From assembly GCF_900129425.1 (NCBI RefSeq), contig NZ_LT670817.1:2418001-2482000 (forward strand): a stretch of DNA of 64,000 nt. Reading direction: 5' to 3'. How positions within the stretch are numbered: position 1 is the stretch's first letter; every line of letters begins with the position of its first letter. This document shows, piece by piece, positions 26,967 to 35,396 of the stretch. A program made the translations under genes and the position numbers. The notes under the pieces are model-generated. The model made no database searches. It was given only the letters and a program-made list of their open reading frames with translations, and was not told the DNA's origin. This DNA comes from Bradyrhizobium erythrophlei. GTDB lineage: Bacteria; Pseudomonadota; Alphaproteobacteria; Rhizobiales; Xanthobacteraceae.

Positions 26967-28303
26967 GCGCACCGGTCATTCTGGCGCTGATGTCGTTCTG
27001 CTTCCTGTTCTTCGGCTATCTCGGCGTGCCCGTGCCGTTCTCGCTGATGGCGGGCGTGTTTGTGGGCGCGCTGCTGACCGACGTTTCGCTGGCGGCGATC
27101 GTCCAGAAGATTTTCGACGGCGTGGATTCCGAGGCGCTGCTGGCGATTCCGTTTTTCCTGCTGGTCGGCGAGCTGATGAGTTCGGCCAACGTCGTGGTGC
27201 GGATCGCCAATTTGTCGCTGTCGCTGGTCGGGCACATCAGGGGCGGGCTGTCGCAGGTCGTCGTGGTCTTCAGCATGTTCTTTTCGGAGATGTCGGGCTC
27301 GACCACCGCCGACGTCGCGGTCATGAGCCGGGCGCTGGGCGGCCCGATGAAGCGGGAGGGCTACACGCCCGCCTTCATCGCGGCGATCATCGCATCCGCC
27401 TCGACCATCGCCGCCCTGGTGCCGCCGAGCATCACCGCGGTGGTCTATGGCGCGGTCGGCAATGTCTCGATCGCAGGGCTGTTCATGGCCGGCGTGGTGC
27501 CCGGCTTCATGATCGGCTTCGGGCTGATGATCTATTGCTATTTCTTCGGCCCCTCCGGCATGCGCAAGCCGCGGGCGCCGTTTCGTCAGATCGCCTTCGC
27601 GGCCGGAGATGCAGCGTTGCCGCTGATGATTCCGGTGATCCTGCTCGGCGGCATTCTCACCGGCTGGTTCACGCCGACCGAGGCCGGTGTCGTCGCGGTG
27701 GTCTATATCATCGCGGTCGTCATCCCCGCGCTCAATCGCGGGCACTTGCGAAAGATTCCCTACGACTTCTGCCTGGCCGGGCTGATCTTCTCGCTGCCGC
27801 TGATCACGATCGGCGCCGCCAACGCCTTCGGCTGGATGCTGGCCTATCTGCGCGGCGCCATCGTGATCGCCGACTGGATCACCTCGATCGCCGGCAACGA
27901 CCCGCATTACATGATGCTGCTGCTGGTGCTGCTGTTCACCGTGGTCGGCGATTTCATCGAGCCGGTGCCGACCATCATCATCTTCATGCCGCTGGTGAAT
28001 GCGCTGACGCAGGCCGGCAACATCAACGGCGTGCATATGGGCGTGGTGCTGATCGCCACCCTGGCGTTCGGCCTGATCACGCCGCCCTACGGGCTGGTGC
28101 TGCTGATGGCCTCGAAATTCGTCGGCGTCAGTTTCGGCAAGGCGCTGCGCGCGGCGCTGCCGATCTACGTGGTGTTCCTGGTCACGATCTGCTTCACGAT
28201 CTATTTCCCGAAAGTGGTGCTGTGGCTGCCGAAGCATGTGATTCCGGAATCGGTCGGCTGCTTCAAGTCGCCGGCGGGGACGGGGTACATTTGCCCGGAG
28301 TGA
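26963..28303 (+). CDS. TRAP transporter large permease, DctM type
   Basis: A 446-residue permease with about twelve hydrophobic segments. Family motifs: LGVPVPFSLMAGVFVGALL, FFLLVGELMSSANVVVRI, MFFSEMSGSTTADVAVMSRA, SASTIAALVPPSITAVVYG, GWFTPTEAGVVAVVY and FGLITPPYGLVLLMASK, all as in DctM/SiaM proteins that use the sodium gradient. GTG start at 26963 overlaps the dctQ stop. It is the last gene of the transporter set; the next gene is convergent. Together with the two DctP proteins it probably imports a uronate or related sugar acid for the enzymes upstream. Confidence 0.93.
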   Translation: MSAPVILALMSFCFLFFGYLGVPVPFSLMAGVFVGALLTDVSLAAIVQKIFDGVDSEALLAIPFFLLVGELMSSANVVVRIANLSLSLVGHIRGGLSQVVVVFSMFFSEMSGSTTADVAVMSRALGGPMKREGYTPAFIAAIIASASTIAALVPPSITAVVYGAVGNVSIAGLFMAGVVPGFMIGFGLMIYCYFFGPSGMRKPRAPFRQIAFAAGDAALPLMIPVILLGGILTGWFTPTEAGVVAVVYIIAVVIPALNRGHLRKIPYDFCLAGLIFSLPLITIGAANAFGWMLAYLRGAIVIADWITSIAGNDPHYMMLLLVLLFTVVGDFIEPVPTIIIFMPLVNALTQAGNINGVHMGVVLIATLAFGLITPPYGLVLLMASKFVGVSFGKALRAALPIYVVFLVTICFTIYFPKVVLWLPKHVIPESVGCFKSPAGTGYICPE

Positions 28304-28324
28304 AAGTGCGGACACAAACACAGT

Positions 28325-28423
28325 GGTCATGCCCCGCGAACGCGGGGCATCCAGTACTCAGAGGCGGCGAGTTGAGTCGAAAGGCCGCGGCGTACTGGAT
28401 CATCCGCTTTCGCGGATGATGAC
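28325..28423. repeat. Intergenic palindromic repeat (CATCCAGTA family), copy 2
   Basis: GTCATGCCCCGCGAACGCGG with GCATCCAGTA on the left and, reversed, GTACTGGATCATCCGC with TTTCGCGGATGATGAC on the right. Length and arm layout match the copy at 23774-23872; the centre (AGGCGGCGAGTTGAGTCG) is less conserved. Confidence 0.85.
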
Positions 28424-28455
28424 GACTAATTATGTAGCCGGCGCCGCGGGCTGTT

Positions 28456-29262
28456 TCACGTTGCCTTCGATTTGCTCATAAATTTCTTCACCGCGACGCG
28501 GAATTCATCCGTGTGCATGGCGTCGATGATTTTCTCTTCTTCGGCGTCGAGTTGCTGCCGGGTCGAGGTGACGGCCGCCTGATAGACCAATGCTTTGGTG
28601 CCGGCGATAGCGGCCGGCGGATTCTGCGCCAGCCTTTCTGCGAATTTTCGCGTGGCCGCCTTCAGTTCTGCCGATGGAACTATTTTTGCGACCAAACCCC
28701 AATCATAGGCCTGCTGCGCGGAAAAGCTGTCTTCGCCGAGAAAGATCTGCAAGCTCCGGCGGACGCCGACGGTGCCGACCATGCCGACGGTGCTGCCGCC
28801 GTCCGGCGACACGCCGATCTTGGCATAGGCCGGCGTGAAGCGGGCATCGTCGGCGGCGATGCAGAGGTCAGCGACGAATGCGAGGCCCATTCCCGCGCCG
28901 GCCGCGGAGCCGTGAACGCTGGAGAGCACGATCTTCGGCATCCGCCGCACCGTCTCGATGAACGCGTGGTAGTGTTTCAGCAGTTCGCCGACCACGGGGG
29001 CGATGGTATCGGCTGCCGCCGCAGCGCCAATGGTTTGCAGGTCGCCGCCGGCGGAAAACGCCCGGCCTGCGCCCTCAATCACCAGCACGCGGATATCATC
29101 CGACGCCTCAACTGCCGCGCCAAGCTGTTCCAGCTTTTTCGCAATCGACAGATCGATCGAGTTGAAGGCGCTGGGCCGGTTGAGCGTGATGGTGGCGATC
29201 GGCCCGTCGATCGCAAGTAGCGCCGGATCGTCGGGCAGGGAGGCTGCAGCAGGTGTCGACAT
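28456..29262 (-). CDS. Enoyl-CoA hydratase/isomerase family protein
   Basis: 268 residues from ATG 29262; upstream codons in frame are not family-like. Crotonase-fold features: ATITLNRPSAFNSIDLSI, the first oxyanion segment GAGRAFSAGGDLQTIG, the second oxyanion segment VHGSAAGAGMGLAFVADLCIA, and ARFTPAYAKIGVSPDGGSTV. The catalytic position after GxS carries PDGG, where hydratases have a Glu and isomerases vary, so the exact reaction (hydration, isomerisation or dehalogenation-type) is open. Cytoplasmic acyl-CoA metabolism. Divergent from the P450 at 29402; no other CoA gene nearby. Confidence 0.87.
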   Translation of the reverse strand: MSTPAAASLPDDPALLAIDGPIATITLNRPSAFNSIDLSIAKKLEQLGAAVEASDDIRVLVIEGAGRAFSAGGDLQTIGAAAAADTIAPVVGELLKHYHAFIETVRRMPKIVLSSVHGSAAGAGMGLAFVADLCIAADDARFTPAYAKIGVSPDGGSTVGMVGTVGVRRSLQIFLGEDSFSAQQAYDWGLVAKIVPSAELKAATRKFAERLAQNPPAAIAGTKALVYQAAVTSTRQQLDAEEEKIIDAMHTDEFRVAVKKFMSKSKAT

Positions 29263-29401
29263 GGAAGGACCCCGTGGCTGGAAGATCGCGGAGCATTTAA
29301 ATAGCAGAAGGCAAGAGGTGACAATCCCCGGCGGAGGCTGCAAAATGCGACCAAGCGGCGAGGCGGATCACTGCATTGCAACAGCCGGAAACGGAGCACG
29401 C

Positions 29402-30607
29402 ATGGTCATGATGGATACGACAGCCGACCGTCCGGTCTCCGCCATCGATCCGTTTTCGCATGAATTCCTGCGTGATCCCTATCCGCATCACGAGGCGCTG
29501 CGCGAGGCCGGCCCGGTGGTGTGGCTCGAGCAATACGGGATATGGACGATGGCCCGGCATCAGGAGGTCCGCGATTCCCTGATCGACTGGCAGACCTATT
29601 GCTCGTCGGCCGGCGTCGGCTTGAGCGATTTCCGGAAGGAACCGCCGTGGCGTCCGCCAAGCATCATTCTGGAAGCCGATCCGCCGCTGCACACGCGCAC
29701 GCGTGCCGTGCTGACGCGAATTCTCTCGCCTGCAGCGATCAGGATCCTGAGGGACATGTTCGAGCGGGAGGCGGAACTGCTGGTCGCCCGGCTGGTCGAG
29801 CAGCGCGAATTCGACGGCGTTGCCGATCTCGCCGAAGCCTATTCGCTAAAGGTATTTCCGGACGCGGTAGGAATTTCCGAGGATGGCCGGGAAAATCTGC
29901 TGCCCTATGGCAGCATGGTGTTCAACTCCTTCGGCCCCCGCAACGATCTGTTCGACCGGGCGACGGCCAATGCCGGTCCCGTCCGTGACTGGATCATGTC
30001 GAAGTGCAGCCGCGCGGCGCTGGCGCCGGGCGGACTGGGAATGCAGATTTTCGAAGCCGTCGATTCCGGCGAGTTGTCGGAACCCGAAGCGGGGATGCTG
30101 GTGCGCTCGTTTCTGTCTGCCGGCATCGATACCACGGTCTACGGGCTCGGCAACGCGCTGTATTGCTTTGCCCGTCATCCGGAGCAATGGTCCATTCTTC
30201 GTGAAAACCCGAATTTGATTCGCGGCGCCTTCGAGGAGGTGCTGCGCTTTGAGGCGCCGGTGCAGACATTCTTTCGGACCACGACCAAAACTGTCGACGT
30301 CGCCGGTGTGCGACTGGGCGACGGCGAGAAGGTGCTGTTGTTTCTTGCGGCCGCCAACCGCGACCCACGCCGCTGGGACAAGCCCGATGTTTTCGACGTC
30401 AGGCGCCGTGCGACCGGGCATATGACGTTCGGCACCGGCATTCACGGCTGTGTCGGACAGGCGGTGGCGCGGCTCGAAAGCGAGGCCATCTTCGGCGCAC
30501 TGACGAAACGCGTCGCGTCGTTCGAACTGACGGGCGAGCCGACGCCGCGGCTGAACAACACGCTGCGCGGGCTCGACACCCTGCCGCTGCGCATCGTGCC
30601 GGTCTAA
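29402..30607 (+). CDS. Cytochrome P450, CYP199A-like (para-substituted benzoate oxidation)
   Basis: About 401 residues from ATG 29402 (GGAG at 29393); ATGs at 29408 and 29411 are alternatives. Heme-binding loop FGTGIHGCVGQAVARLE with Cys350 as iron ligand, I-helix SAGIDTTVYGLG (acid/Thr pair) and ExxR in AFEEVLRFEAPVQTFFRTTT. Segments such as SSAGVGLSDFRKEPPWRPPS and LEADPPLHTRTRAVL closely match CYP199A2/A4 of Rhodopseudomonas palustris, which demethylate or hydroxylate 4-substituted benzoates. Soluble, class I system. Its likely reductase starts 3 bp downstream; no ferredoxin gene is present. Confidence 0.9.
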   Translation: MVMMDTTADRPVSAIDPFSHEFLRDPYPHHEALREAGPVVWLEQYGIWTMARHQEVRDSLIDWQTYCSSAGVGLSDFRKEPPWRPPSIILEADPPLHTRTRAVLTRILSPAAIRILRDMFEREAELLVARLVEQREFDGVADLAEAYSLKVFPDAVGISEDGRENLLPYGSMVFNSFGPRNDLFDRATANAGPVRDWIMSKCSRAALAPGGLGMQIFEAVDSGELSEPEAGMLVRSFLSAGIDTTVYGLGNALYCFARHPEQWSILRENPNLIRGAFEEVLRFEAPVQTFFRTTTKTVDVAGVRLGDGEKVLLFLAAANRDPRRWDKPDVFDVRRRATGHMTFGTGIHGCVGQAVARLESEAIFGALTKRVASFELTGEPTPRLNNTLRGLDTLPLRIVPV

Positions 30608-30610
30608 CCC

Positions 30611-31831
30611 ATGGCGCAGGGAACAGTTCTGATCGCCGGCGCCGGCCATGCCGGATTCCAGATCGCGGCATCGCTACGGCAGCATGGCTACGGCGAGCGC
30701 GTTTGCCTGATCAACGACGAGGCGCATCTGCCGTATCAGCGGCCGCCTTTGTCCAAGGCCTATCTGAAAGGCGCCGGCGCTCCTGATAGCCTGATGTTCC
30801 GGCCCGACAAATTCTACCGCGAGCAGAACATCGAGTTGATCGCCGATCGCGCGGTCTCGATCGATCGCGGCGCGCGCAAACTGCTGCTCGCCTCCGGCGC
30901 ATCGCTGGAGTATGGGCATCTGGTGCTGGCGACCGGCGCGCGCAATCGGCTGCTCGACATCCCCAACGCCAACCTCGAAGACGTGCGCTATCTGCGGACG
31001 CTGGATGAAAGCGAGGCCTTGCGGCAACAAATATCGTCAGGCCAGCGCGTCGTTGTCATCGGTGCGGGTTTCATCGGCCTGGAATTCGCCGCCACCGCCC
31101 GGGCCAAGGGCCTGGAGGTGGACGTGGTCGAACTCGGCGCGCGCGTCATGGCGCGCGCGGTGACCGCGGAGATCTCGGAATTTTTTCAGGCTCGCCACAC
31201 CGCGGCGGGAATTCGCATTCATCTCGGCGTGCAGGCCACCAGCATCGAGAGCGACGGCACCCATGTGACCGGTGTCAGCCTGAGCGACGGCCGCCATATA
31301 CCGGCCGACCTCGTCGTGGTCGGCGTCGGTGTCCTGCCCAATGTCGAACTGGCCTCAGAAGCCGGCCTGCCGGTCGCGGCAGGAATCATCGTCGACGAGC
31401 AATTGCTGACATCGGATCCGGATATCTCGGCGATCGGCGACTGCGCGCTGTTTGAAAGCCCGCGCTTCGGCGGGTCGTTGCGGCTGGAATCCGTGCAGAA
31501 CGCCACCGATCACGCGCGCTGCGTGGCGGCGCGGCTGACCGGCGATGCCAGGACCTATGACGGCCAGCCGTGGTTCTGGAGCGACCAGGGCGAGGACAAG
31601 CTTCAGATCGCGGGGCTGACCACCGGCTACGATCGCGTGGTGGTGCGCGGCGACCGTGCGCAGCGATCGTTCTCCGCATTTTGCTACAAGGCCGGACAAC
31701 TCGTCGGCGTCGAGTCGATCAATCGCGGCTCGGACCACGTGTTCGGACGGAAAATTCTTGGCCTGAACCGCTCGATCGAACCGGAACAGGCGGCGGATCT
31801 GAGCTTCGATTTGAAGGCAGCGCTGGCGTAA
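30611..31831 (+). CDS. NAD(P)H-dependent ferredoxin reductase (putidaredoxin reductase type)
   Basis: A 406-residue FAD protein, usual length for the family. FAD site VLIAGAGHAGFQIAASLR at the N-terminus, PYQRPPLSKAYL after it, the central NADH site VVVIGAGFIGLEFAATARA, the second FAD segment ISAIGDCALFES and a C-terminal FCYKAGQLVGVESINR. It passes electrons from NAD(P)H to a [2Fe-2S] ferredoxin. Only 3 bp separate it from the CYP199A-like P450, so it is almost surely the electron source of that P450, through a ferredoxin encoded elsewhere. A decayed palindromic repeat follows. Confidence 0.92.
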   Translation: MAQGTVLIAGAGHAGFQIAASLRQHGYGERVCLINDEAHLPYQRPPLSKAYLKGAGAPDSLMFRPDKFYREQNIELIADRAVSIDRGARKLLLASGASLEYGHLVLATGARNRLLDIPNANLEDVRYLRTLDESEALRQQISSGQRVVVIGAGFIGLEFAATARAKGLEVDVVELGARVMARAVTAEISEFFQARHTAAGIRIHLGVQATSIESDGTHVTGVSLSDGRHIPADLVVVGVGVLPNVELASEAGLPVAAGIIVDEQLLTSDPDISAIGDCALFESPRFGGSLRLESVQNATDHARCVAARLTGDARTYDGQPWFWSDQGEDKLQIAGLTTGYDRVVVRGDRAQRSFSAFCYKAGQLVGVESINRGSDHVFGRKILGLNRSIEPEQAADLSFDLKAALA

Positions 31832-31841
31832 GCCAATGTTT

Positions 31842-31959
31842 TCGTCGTCCTGGCGAACGCCGGGACCCATACGCTGCGGCCTCGCGTTAGGGCAAACGTG
31901 GCAGATACTTTCCAACCACGAAGTCCGATAGTTATGAATCCCGCGTTCGCCTCGGCGAC
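31842..31959. repeat. Intergenic palindromic repeat (GTCGTCCC family), copy 3, decayed
   Basis: The left arm TCGTCGTCCTGGCGAACGCC with GGGACCCATA is well kept; the right arm (ATGAATCCCGCGTTCGCC then TCGGCGAC) has several changes. Same family as 19650 and 25021. Confidence 0.65.
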
Positions 31960-31998
31960 CAGAGCAAGACGGTTTTAATTTGAATCGGTGTGCCCTTC

Positions 31999-32020
31999 AC
32001 CTCTCCCTATGGGAGAGGTA
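31999..32020. repeat. Short GGGAGAGG hairpin
   Basis: ACCTCTCCCTATGGGAGAGGT is a perfect inverted repeat with a tiny loop. It appears to be a single arm of the CCCTCTCCC repeat family. Nothing else can be supported in 31960-32067. Confidence 0.6.
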
Positions 32021-32067
32021 AACCTTCCGGTGTGTCGCGGCTCAATCTAACCTGATCTCATCACGCT

Positions 32068-32979
32068 TCAATGGGAGAGTAGCGCCTCAACCTCCGCCGA
32101 CGTCGGCATCGACGGCGCCGCGCCCATCCGCTGCACGCAGATCGATGCGGCGACGTTGCCGTAAGCAAGCGCATCGCCAATTGATTTTCCGCCGGCAAGC
32201 TGGGCCGCGACCGCGCCGACAAAGCAATCCCCGGCGCCGGTGGTATCGACGGCCTTCACCGCACGGCCCGCAATGACGAGCGTTTCGCCGTCAACCAGCG
32301 CCAGCGCGCCGCGCTTGCCCAGGGTCACGCAGATGATTTTGGGGCCGGTCTGCAACGATCGTGCGGCTGCAATCAACCGCGCGGGATCATCGGTGTCGCG
32401 AAGCTCGGTCCCGGCTAGCAGGCCAAGTTCGGTTTCATTGAGAATGAGAATATCGACGAGATCGAACAATTCGGCGCCGACTTCGATCGCAGGCGCCGGA
32501 TTGAGGATGGTCTTCACGCCCGCCGCGCGGGCTCGTTTGAAAAAGGCGCTCACAGTCGGCAATGGAATTTCAAACTGGCTGACCGCGATATCGCCCCTCG
32601 CAAGCGCAGGCGCCTCCAGGTCGGCCGGCGTCACCGACGCGTTCGCACCGGGCACGACGACGATGGTGTTATCGGCGCTCGCGACGGTAATGATCGCCGT
32701 TCCCGTGTGCACACCGGCTGTTTCCCGCACAAACGTCAGGTCTACGCGCTGCGCGGCGAGGAACGTCTTCAACTGATCGCCGAACGCGTCGTTGCCGAGC
32801 CGGCCGATCAGCGTCGTCGGCGCGCCCAGTTTGGCCGCCGCGACCGCCTGGTTCGCGCCCTTGCCTCCGGGAAAGTAACCTACCGCCTTGCCGGCGACGG
32901 TTTCGCCGATCCTGGGATGCCGGTCGGCCATCGCCACCACGTCCATATTGATGCTGCCGGCAACGAAAACGCGGCCCAT
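32068..32979 (-). CDS. Ribokinase or related PfkB-family sugar kinase
   Basis: A 303-residue kinase. Substrate-binding N-terminus VFVAGSINMDVV, the glycine hinge FPGGKGANQAVAAAKLG (PfkB signature 1), and the catalytic VDTTGAGDCFVGAVAAQLAG (signature 2, Asp base in GAGD) all match ribokinase. It transfers phosphate from ATP to the sugar in the cytoplasm. Another PfkB kinase is encoded immediately upstream on the same strand (gap 24 bp), so the two form a pair. No ribose transporter or regulator is in the window. Sugar identity between ribose and close relatives is inferred. Confidence 0.88.
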   Translation of the reverse strand: MGRVFVAGSINMDVVAMADRHPRIGETVAGKAVGYFPGGKGANQAVAAAKLGAPTTLIGRLGNDAFGDQLKTFLAAQRVDLTFVRETAGVHTGTAIITVASADNTIVVVPGANASVTPADLEAPALARGDIAVSQFEIPLPTVSAFFKRARAAGVKTILNPAPAIEVGAELFDLVDILILNETELGLLAGTELRDTDDPARLIAAARSLQTGPKIICVTLGKRGALALVDGETLVIAGRAVKAVDTTGAGDCFVGAVAAQLAGGKSIGDALAYGNVAASICVQRMGAAPSMPTSAEVEALLSH

Positions 32980-33003
32980 GCTTTATCCCCGAGGGAGAGC
33001 TGA

Positions 33004-33897
33004 TTACGCCCGGACTTCGAACTCTTGCCTGACCGCCTCGATGTCGGGCAGCGCCGGCAATCCGGCCTCGTTGCCGAGGCGCTGGATTTTGTAGGTCGAG
33101 GCCGCACGCGCAAATTCGAAATGCTCGTGCCAGCTTTTGTCGGGATTGGCGAGGTAAGAATAGACATAGGCGCCGTGGAACACGTCGCCGGCGCCGTTGG
33201 TGTCGAGCACGCGCTCGCGCGGAATCGGAAGCGCGGGAAGCGTGTGGGTTTTGCCGGCCTCGTCATACCAGAGCAGGCCGCGCTCTCCCATGGTGACGCC
33301 GCCGACCCGGCAGCCGCGGCTCCTGAGATAGTCCAGCATCTTCTCGGGCGTCAGGTCCATCTGCTCGCAGAGCCGCTCGGCGACGATGGCGACGTCGATG
33401 AACTCCAGCAGTTCATGGGTGTTGGTCCGCAAGCCGCCGCCGTCGAGCGAGGTCAGGATGCCGGCCTCGCGGCACAGCCTGGCATAGTGGATCGCGGCAT
33501 CCGGCTGGTGACCGTCGACATGCAGCGCGCGGCAGCTGCCGAGGTTGAGCAGCGGGAAGGGGTGGATATGCTCGTCGTCGCGGCAGCGCACGATCGCCCG
33601 CTTGCCGTCCTTCGGCATGATGAACGACAGCGACGAAGAATGGACCTTGCGCGGATGGATCGAGATTCCGTACTTCGCGCTCATGTCCTGAAACATCCGC
33701 CCGAGCCAGTCATTGGCCACGGTGGCGATCAGGTCCGGCACGATGCCGAGCTTGGCGCAGCAGAATGCCGCGGTGACGGCGTTGCCGCCGAACGAAACCG
33801 CATAGGCGGACGCGACATGCTTTTCGTCGCCGGTCGGCATGTGGTCGGTAATGAAGGTGACGTCGATATAGGTCTGTCCGATGAAGAGGGCGTGCAT
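33004..33897 (-). CDS. PfkB-family carbohydrate kinase
   Basis: 297 residues from ATG 33897, giving the family-like start MHALFIGQTYIDVTFI. Signature 1 appears as SFGGNAVTAAFCCAKLG and signature 2 as VLDTNGAGDVFHGAYVYSYL, with the catalytic Asp in GAGD. The substrate loop and the KDGKRAIVRCRDDEHIHPF region differ from ribokinase, so the substrate is a different sugar, perhaps a deoxy or keto sugar acid. It is co-directional with the ribokinase gene 24 bp downstream. Divergent from glutamate dehydrogenase at 34137. Confidence 0.87.
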   Translation of the reverse strand: MHALFIGQTYIDVTFITDHMPTGDEKHVASAYAVSFGGNAVTAAFCCAKLGIVPDLIATVANDWLGRMFQDMSAKYGISIHPRKVHSSSLSFIMPKDGKRAIVRCRDDEHIHPFPLLNLGSCRALHVDGHQPDAAIHYARLCREAGILTSLDGGGLRTNTHELLEFIDVAIVAERLCEQMDLTPEKMLDYLRSRGCRVGGVTMGERGLLWYDEAGKTHTLPALPIPRERVLDTNGAGDVFHGAYVYSYLANPDKSWHEHFEFARAASTYKIQRLGNEAGLPALPDIEAVRQEFEVRA

Positions 33898-34104
33898 AAA
33901 TGATCCGTCATGCGCTGATGGTGGTCCCGGCGGCATCCCCACACTAGCACCGGTTAACTGCGGAGATTCGCTAAAATTATTCGCAAACCCGCCACCTTAA
34001 TTGCTTGAGATAACCCTATGGCGAGACTACGACCGTTCCCGGGCATCGCCAGTGTGGCGCGCCGATCCGATCGCCTGCGGCTGTTCCGAGTTCCTGACAG
34101 CGAG

Positions 34105-34132
34105 ATAAATATATAAATATAAAGGGGAGGGG
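34105..34132 (+). promoter_or_regulatory. AT-rich leader and very strong ribosome site before gdh
   Basis: ATAAATATATAAATATAAA (34105-34123) is the most AT-rich stretch of this GC-rich region and runs straight into GGGGAGGGG (34124-34132), 4 bp before the start codon. It could contain a -10 element or an unstructured ribosome-loading site; no convincing -35 was found. Confidence 0.45.
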
Positions 34133-34136
34133 AACG

Positions 34137-35396
34137 ATGACGGTCTATTCCGGTCCGGTGTTCGACATGGCGGTGAACCAGTTCGGGGTCATCGCCAACC
34201 ATCTGTCGATTCCGATGGACGAGCGCGAACGGCTGCTGTTGCCGAAACGGGCGATCACCGTCTCCTGTCCGATCCATCGCGACGACGGCTCGATTGCGGT
34301 GTTCGAGGGCTACCGGGTGCAGCATCACCTGACGCTTGGACCGACCAAGGGCGGCACACGTTTCGCGCCCAGCGTCGATATCGGCGAGGTGGCGGCGCTC
34401 GCGATCTGGATGAGCTGGAAATGCGCGCTGGTCGGCTTGCCCTATGGCGGCGCCAAGGGCGGCGTTCGGGTCGATCTTTCGACGATTTCCAAACGCGAGC
34501 TGGAGGGGCTTTCGCGGCGCTATATGCAGGAGATGATTCCGTTCGTCGGGCCGCACACCGACGTGATGGCGCCAGACATGGGCACCAACGAGCAGGTGAT
34601 GGCCTGGTTCATGGACACCTATTCGATGTACCAGGGCCGCACCGTCACCGAGATCGTGACCGGCAAGCCGGTGGCCTCCGGCGGCACCCTGGGCCGGCGC
34701 GAAGCCACCGGGCGCGGCGTGGCGCATCTCGCCAGGCGCGTGCTGAACCAGCTTTCGATCGACCTGAACAACGCCACCGCCGTGGTCCAGGGGTTCGGCA
34801 ATGTCGGCTCCTATGCTGCCTTCGGTTTGCACGAATTCGGGCTGAAGGTGATCGCGGTGTCCGACCATACCGGCGCGCTTTACGACAAATCCGGCCTCGA
34901 TATTCCCTTGCTGATGCGGCACGCCGGCCAGCACGGCAGCATCGCCGGGTTTTCCAATGAGCTTGCGTTCGATCCGGCGCAAATCCTTACGCTACCCTGC
35001 GACGTGCTGGTGCCCGCCGCGATGGAACGCGTGATCGACGCCCGTGTCGCGGAAAACCTCAAATGCCGGGTGCTGGCGGAAGGCGCCAACGGACCGACCA
35101 CGCCGGACGCCGACCTGGTGCTGGAAAAGCGCCAGGATGAAATCTTTGTGATCCCGGACATTCTCTGCAATTCCGGCGGCGTCGTGGTCAGCTATTTCGA
35201 ATGGGTGCAGGACCTGCAGCAGCTGTTCTGGGAAGAAGAGGAAGTGACGCGGCGCGAATATCACATTCTCGATCGCGCCTTCGACACGATGGCGATGCGC
35301 GCCAAGGCCGACAGGATTTCGCATCGCACCGCCGCGATGGCGATCGGCGTGGAGAAGGTGCGCGCGGCGAAGGTCACGCGGGGACTTTTCCCGTGA
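34137..35396 (+). CDS. gdhA: Glutamate (Glu/Leu/Phe/Val family) dehydrogenase
   Basis: A 419-residue amino acid dehydrogenase. Substrate-site lysines lie in LGPTKGGTRFAP and PYGGAKGGVRVDLS; the catalytic Asp region is DVMAPDMGTNEQVMAWFMDT; the NAD(P) Rossmann motif is VVQGFGNVGSYAAF. Residue pattern around the side-chain pocket fits glutamate rather than leucine or phenylalanine, so it interconverts glutamate and 2-oxoglutarate with ammonia. A VOC gene overlaps the stop by 4 bp (GTGA), implying coupled translation. The AT-rich leader and GGGGAGGGG site suggest high expression. Specificity is inferred from family resemblance. Confidence 0.87.
   Translation: MTVYSGPVFDMAVNQFGVIANHLSIPMDERERLLLPKRAITVSCPIHRDDGSIAVFEGYRVQHHLTLGPTKGGTRFAPSVDIGEVAALAIWMSWKCALVGLPYGGAKGGVRVDLSTISKRELEGLSRRYMQEMIPFVGPHTDVMAPDMGTNEQVMAWFMDTYSMYQGRTVTEIVTGKPVASGGTLGRREATGRGVAHLARRVLNQLSIDLNNATAVVQGFGNVGSYAAFGLHEFGLKVIAVSDHTGALYDKSGLDIPLLMRHAGQHGSIAGFSNELAFDPAQILTLPCDVLVPAAMERVIDARVAENLKCRVLAEGANGPTTPDADLVLEKRQDEIFVIPDILCNSGGVVVSYFEWVQDLQQLFWEEEEVTRREYHILDRAFDTMAMRAKADRISHRTAAMAIGVEKVRAAKVTRGLFP

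Noticed and set aside
26807..28330. A 507-codon minus-strand frame opposite dctM
   Set aside because: Composition dominated by Arg, His, Gln and Asp as expected for the reverse of membrane-protein codons; no motif.
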